From assembly GCA_029862725.1 (NCBI GenBank), contig JAOTWT010000262.1:1-5263 (forward strand): 5,263 nt of DNA. The letters run 5' to 3'. Of the stretch, positions 5,089 through 5,263 are shown piece by piece; within the stretch, counting starts at the first letter, position 1; every line of letters begins with the position of its first letter. This DNA comes from Acidobacteriota bacterium (GTDB taxonomy: Bacteria; Acidobacteriota; Blastocatellia; Pyrinomonadales; Pyrinomonadaceae). The position numbers and the translations under genes were made by a program. Under the pieces are notes generated by a model that saw nothing but the letters and a program-made list of their open reading frames with translations, made no database searches and was not told where the DNA came from.

Positions 5089-5263
5089 CTATTCAAAGAT
5101 GTTAATGATATCTCTCAGTACAGCGGCGCAGGTGGAAATTGGCTCTTCTTCCCGTATCTTCATCGCGATATCTTCGTAGTAGTCCGTTTGCAGCTGAATA
5201 CCCATTTCCCAACCGTCGCAGCTTCCCAAAAAGGAACCGGCCGCGACTTCCAAAGGCCTTACC
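5089..5263 (-). CDS. C-terminal end of an unrecognised protein, truncated by window edge
   Basis: The minus strand is open from the right edge to a TAG at 5089-5091, giving 57 residues that begin VRPLEVAAGSFLGSCDGWEM and end RDIINIFE. The composition looks like real soluble protein: a Gly/Ser/Cys/Trp turn, a Tyr-rich segment (LQTDYYEDIAMKIREEE) and an amphipathic helix at the end (TCAAVLRDIINIFE). The other minus-strand frame open here gives an Arg-rich, unconvincing product. I do not recognise the family. An internal ATG (Met20 of the visible part) could start a 38-residue product, but continuation beyond the window is more likely. The gene is convergent with the membrane-protein gene and so is probably in a different transcription unit. 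Confidence 0.65.
   Translation of the reverse strand, partial: VRPLEVAAGSFLGSCDGWEMGIQLQTDYYEDIAMKIREEEPISTCAAVLRDIINIFE

Overview
The window reads as a fragment of a bacterial chromosome of roughly 50% GC. The gene style (ECF sigma factor, zinc-finger anti-sigma factor, secreted unknown proteins) and the hairpin repeat built on GGCCTGAAGGCCACGG would suit an environmental Acidobacteriota lineage, possibly Blastocatellia. That placement is inference from general impression; no marker gene is present.

Left part (1-3303), + strand: the 3' end of an ECF sigma factor gene, a gap of about 235 bases, then three tightly packed genes. These are a zinc-finger anti-sigma factor with one membrane segment, a secreted beta-rich protein of unknown function, and a secreted zinc metallopeptidase with HEAFH and a thermolysin-like NEGIAEY motif. 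Both internal junctions are ATGA start/stop overlaps with good Shine-Dalgarno sequences, so the three are very probably one translationally coupled operon. The simplest reading is an envelope-stress or surface-signal switch linked to two exported effectors. Whether the sigma factor drives this operon cannot be seen directly.

Middle (3304-4372): no gene. It holds the most striking feature of the window, a directional tandem array of 12 units with a 68-70 base period (3436-4282). Each unit carries two different hairpins, A (GGCC-TGAA-GGCC core) and B (CCTGCCGC-TAC-GCGGCAGG and variants), joined by a linker that often contains the palindrome GTTTAAAC. The array consists of two blocks of 4 and 8 units. 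Each block is preceded by a related leader and opens with a full-length 8-bp version of hairpin A. Shared private variants and a 74-base exact duplication show internal block copying. A short palindrome followed by a T-rich tract lies directly after the array.

Right part (4321-5263): a + strand gene for an unrecognised five-helix membrane protein (4373-4912). After it comes a non-coding stretch with a lone degenerate relative of the array repeat near 4998-5026. The 3' end of a convergent, unrecognised gene on the minus strand (5089 to the window edge) completes the window.
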